From: Enterococcus crotali
GTDB lineage: Bacteria > Bacillota > Bacilli > Lactobacillales > Enterococcaceae
Reading direction: 5' to 3'
DNA: 64,000 nucleotides
NCBI RefSeq assembly: GCF_000633635.1
Contig: NZ_AYPQ01000002.1
Coordinates: 485,643 to 549,642, forward strand
Below, in pieces: positions 63,624 to 64,000 of this stretch. The notes below the pieces were generated by a model that was not told the origin of the DNA, searched no databases, and saw only the letters and a list, made by a program, of their open reading frames with translations. Position numbers and translations under genes: made by a program. How positions within the stretch are numbered: position 1 is the first letter of the stretch; the number at the start of each line of letters is the position of its first letter.

Positions 63624-63658
63624 AGAGGCGAGGCTGACTAACTATTTACTGCAGCCTC
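63624..63658 (-). terminator. radA terminator
   Basis: On the minus strand GAGGCTG pairs with CAGCCTC around a 15-nt loop, followed by GCCTCTTTTTCTTT. Confidence 0.75.
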
Positions 63659-63668
63659 TAGACCCTTT

Positions 63669-64000
63669 TTATTTGAATACTTTTCTCAAGGTTTCACCAA
63701 TCGTCGCAACACCAACGATCTCGATTCCTTCTGGCGGCGTCCAGCCGCCTAAATTGTTCTTTGGCAAATAAATCTTAGTAAATCCAAGCTTTTGTGCTTC
63801 CCGCACGCGTTGCTCAATGCTGTTCACACGACGAATCTCACCTGTCAAACCAATCTCACCAATAAAACATTCTGTTGGTTTTGTACCGTTTTCTTTGTAG
63901 CTGGAAGCAATACTGACCGCCACAGCTAAATCGATGGCTGGTTCGTTGATTTTCACACCACCTGCGGCTTTTAGATAGGCATCTTGATTTTGTAGTAGTA
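63669..64000 (-). CDS. radA: DNA repair protein RadA, C-terminal part (runs off the window)
   Basis: The visible 110 residues are the Lon-like C-terminal domain of Rad[72 protein letters not shown]. RadA is a RecA-like branch-migration helicase in recombination. The N-terminal zinc finger and ATPase lie outside. The position upstream of yacL is the usual one. Confidence 0.95.
   Translation of the reverse strand, partial: LLQNQDAYLKAAGGVKINEPAIDLAVAVSIASSYKENGTKPTECFIGEIGLTGEIRRVNSIEQRVREAQKLGFTKIYLPKNNLGGWTPPEGIEIVGVATIGETLRKVFK

Noticed and set aside
1..64000. CRISPR arrays, insertion sequences, tRNA or rRNA genes
   Set aside because: None seen: no regularly spaced direct repeats, no transposase ORF, no recognisable tRNA or rRNA sequence.

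Overview
The window comes from a low-GC Gram-positive bacterium, almost certainly an Enterococcus. Its right part keeps the Bacillus/Enterococcus housekeeping order (radA, yacL, ispD, ispF, gltX, cysE, cysS, mrnC, rlmB, rae1, sigH-like, veg, ispE, purR, glmU, prs), with metabolic and surface-protein genes typical of enterococci inserted between the blocks. I cannot fix the species.

Layout. 1-7.3 kb: a GH65 disaccharide phosphorylase with beta-phosphoglucomutase, a ClbS/DfsB-like protein, a radical-SAM protein, a MerR regulator, two overlapping micro-ORFs, and nagA with a DeoR regulator. 7.4-13.2 kb: a wall-anchored repeat protein, then an MFS - sdaAB - sdaAA - M20 amidohydrolase operon behind a cre-like site. 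13.4-20 kb: a GntR-controlled mannose-family PTS operon carrying three cupin/phosphosugar-isomerase genes. 20-26.5 kb: an AraC regulator fused to a GH39-like domain, and a DeoR / 6-phospho-beta-glucosidase / cellobiose-type PTS IIC set. 26.6-29.8 kb: a very AT-rich Rgg / MFS / GNAT cluster that looks acquired. 30-37 kb: prs, a surface 5'-nucleotidase, glmU. 37-46 kb: accessory region with an EF-G-binding (FusB-type) protein, HicAB, a type I toxin-antitoxin locus, two copies of a structured small-RNA unit, an ArsR/DJ-1/epimerase operon, an M20 peptidase and a MucBP LPXTG protein. 45.8-64 kb: purR, a zinc ABC transporter behind a Zur box, a RelE-type toxin-antitoxin pair, ispE, an EamA/RarD transporter, and the core block from veg to radA, in which a cysteine T-box precedes cysE-cysS.

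A window-wide feature affects many entries. At least nine genes are split by a one-base frameshift, usually a missing base in a short homopolymer (GH65 twice, radical SAM, MerR, nagA, 5'-nucleotidase, hicA, relE-type toxin, ispE, sigH-like). Their two halves join into normal family-length proteins. Because housekeeping genes are hit, sequencing or assembly indels are at least as likely as real decay. I give such genes as one interrupted locus.

Nothing here is clearly a new defence or mobile system. The least explained parts are the small-RNA/toxin region at 39.1-40.6 kb, two approximately 105-bp intergenic elements (22.7 and 37.3 kb), the PTS operon with three cupin isomerases, and the MFS/serine dehydratase/amidohydrolase operon.
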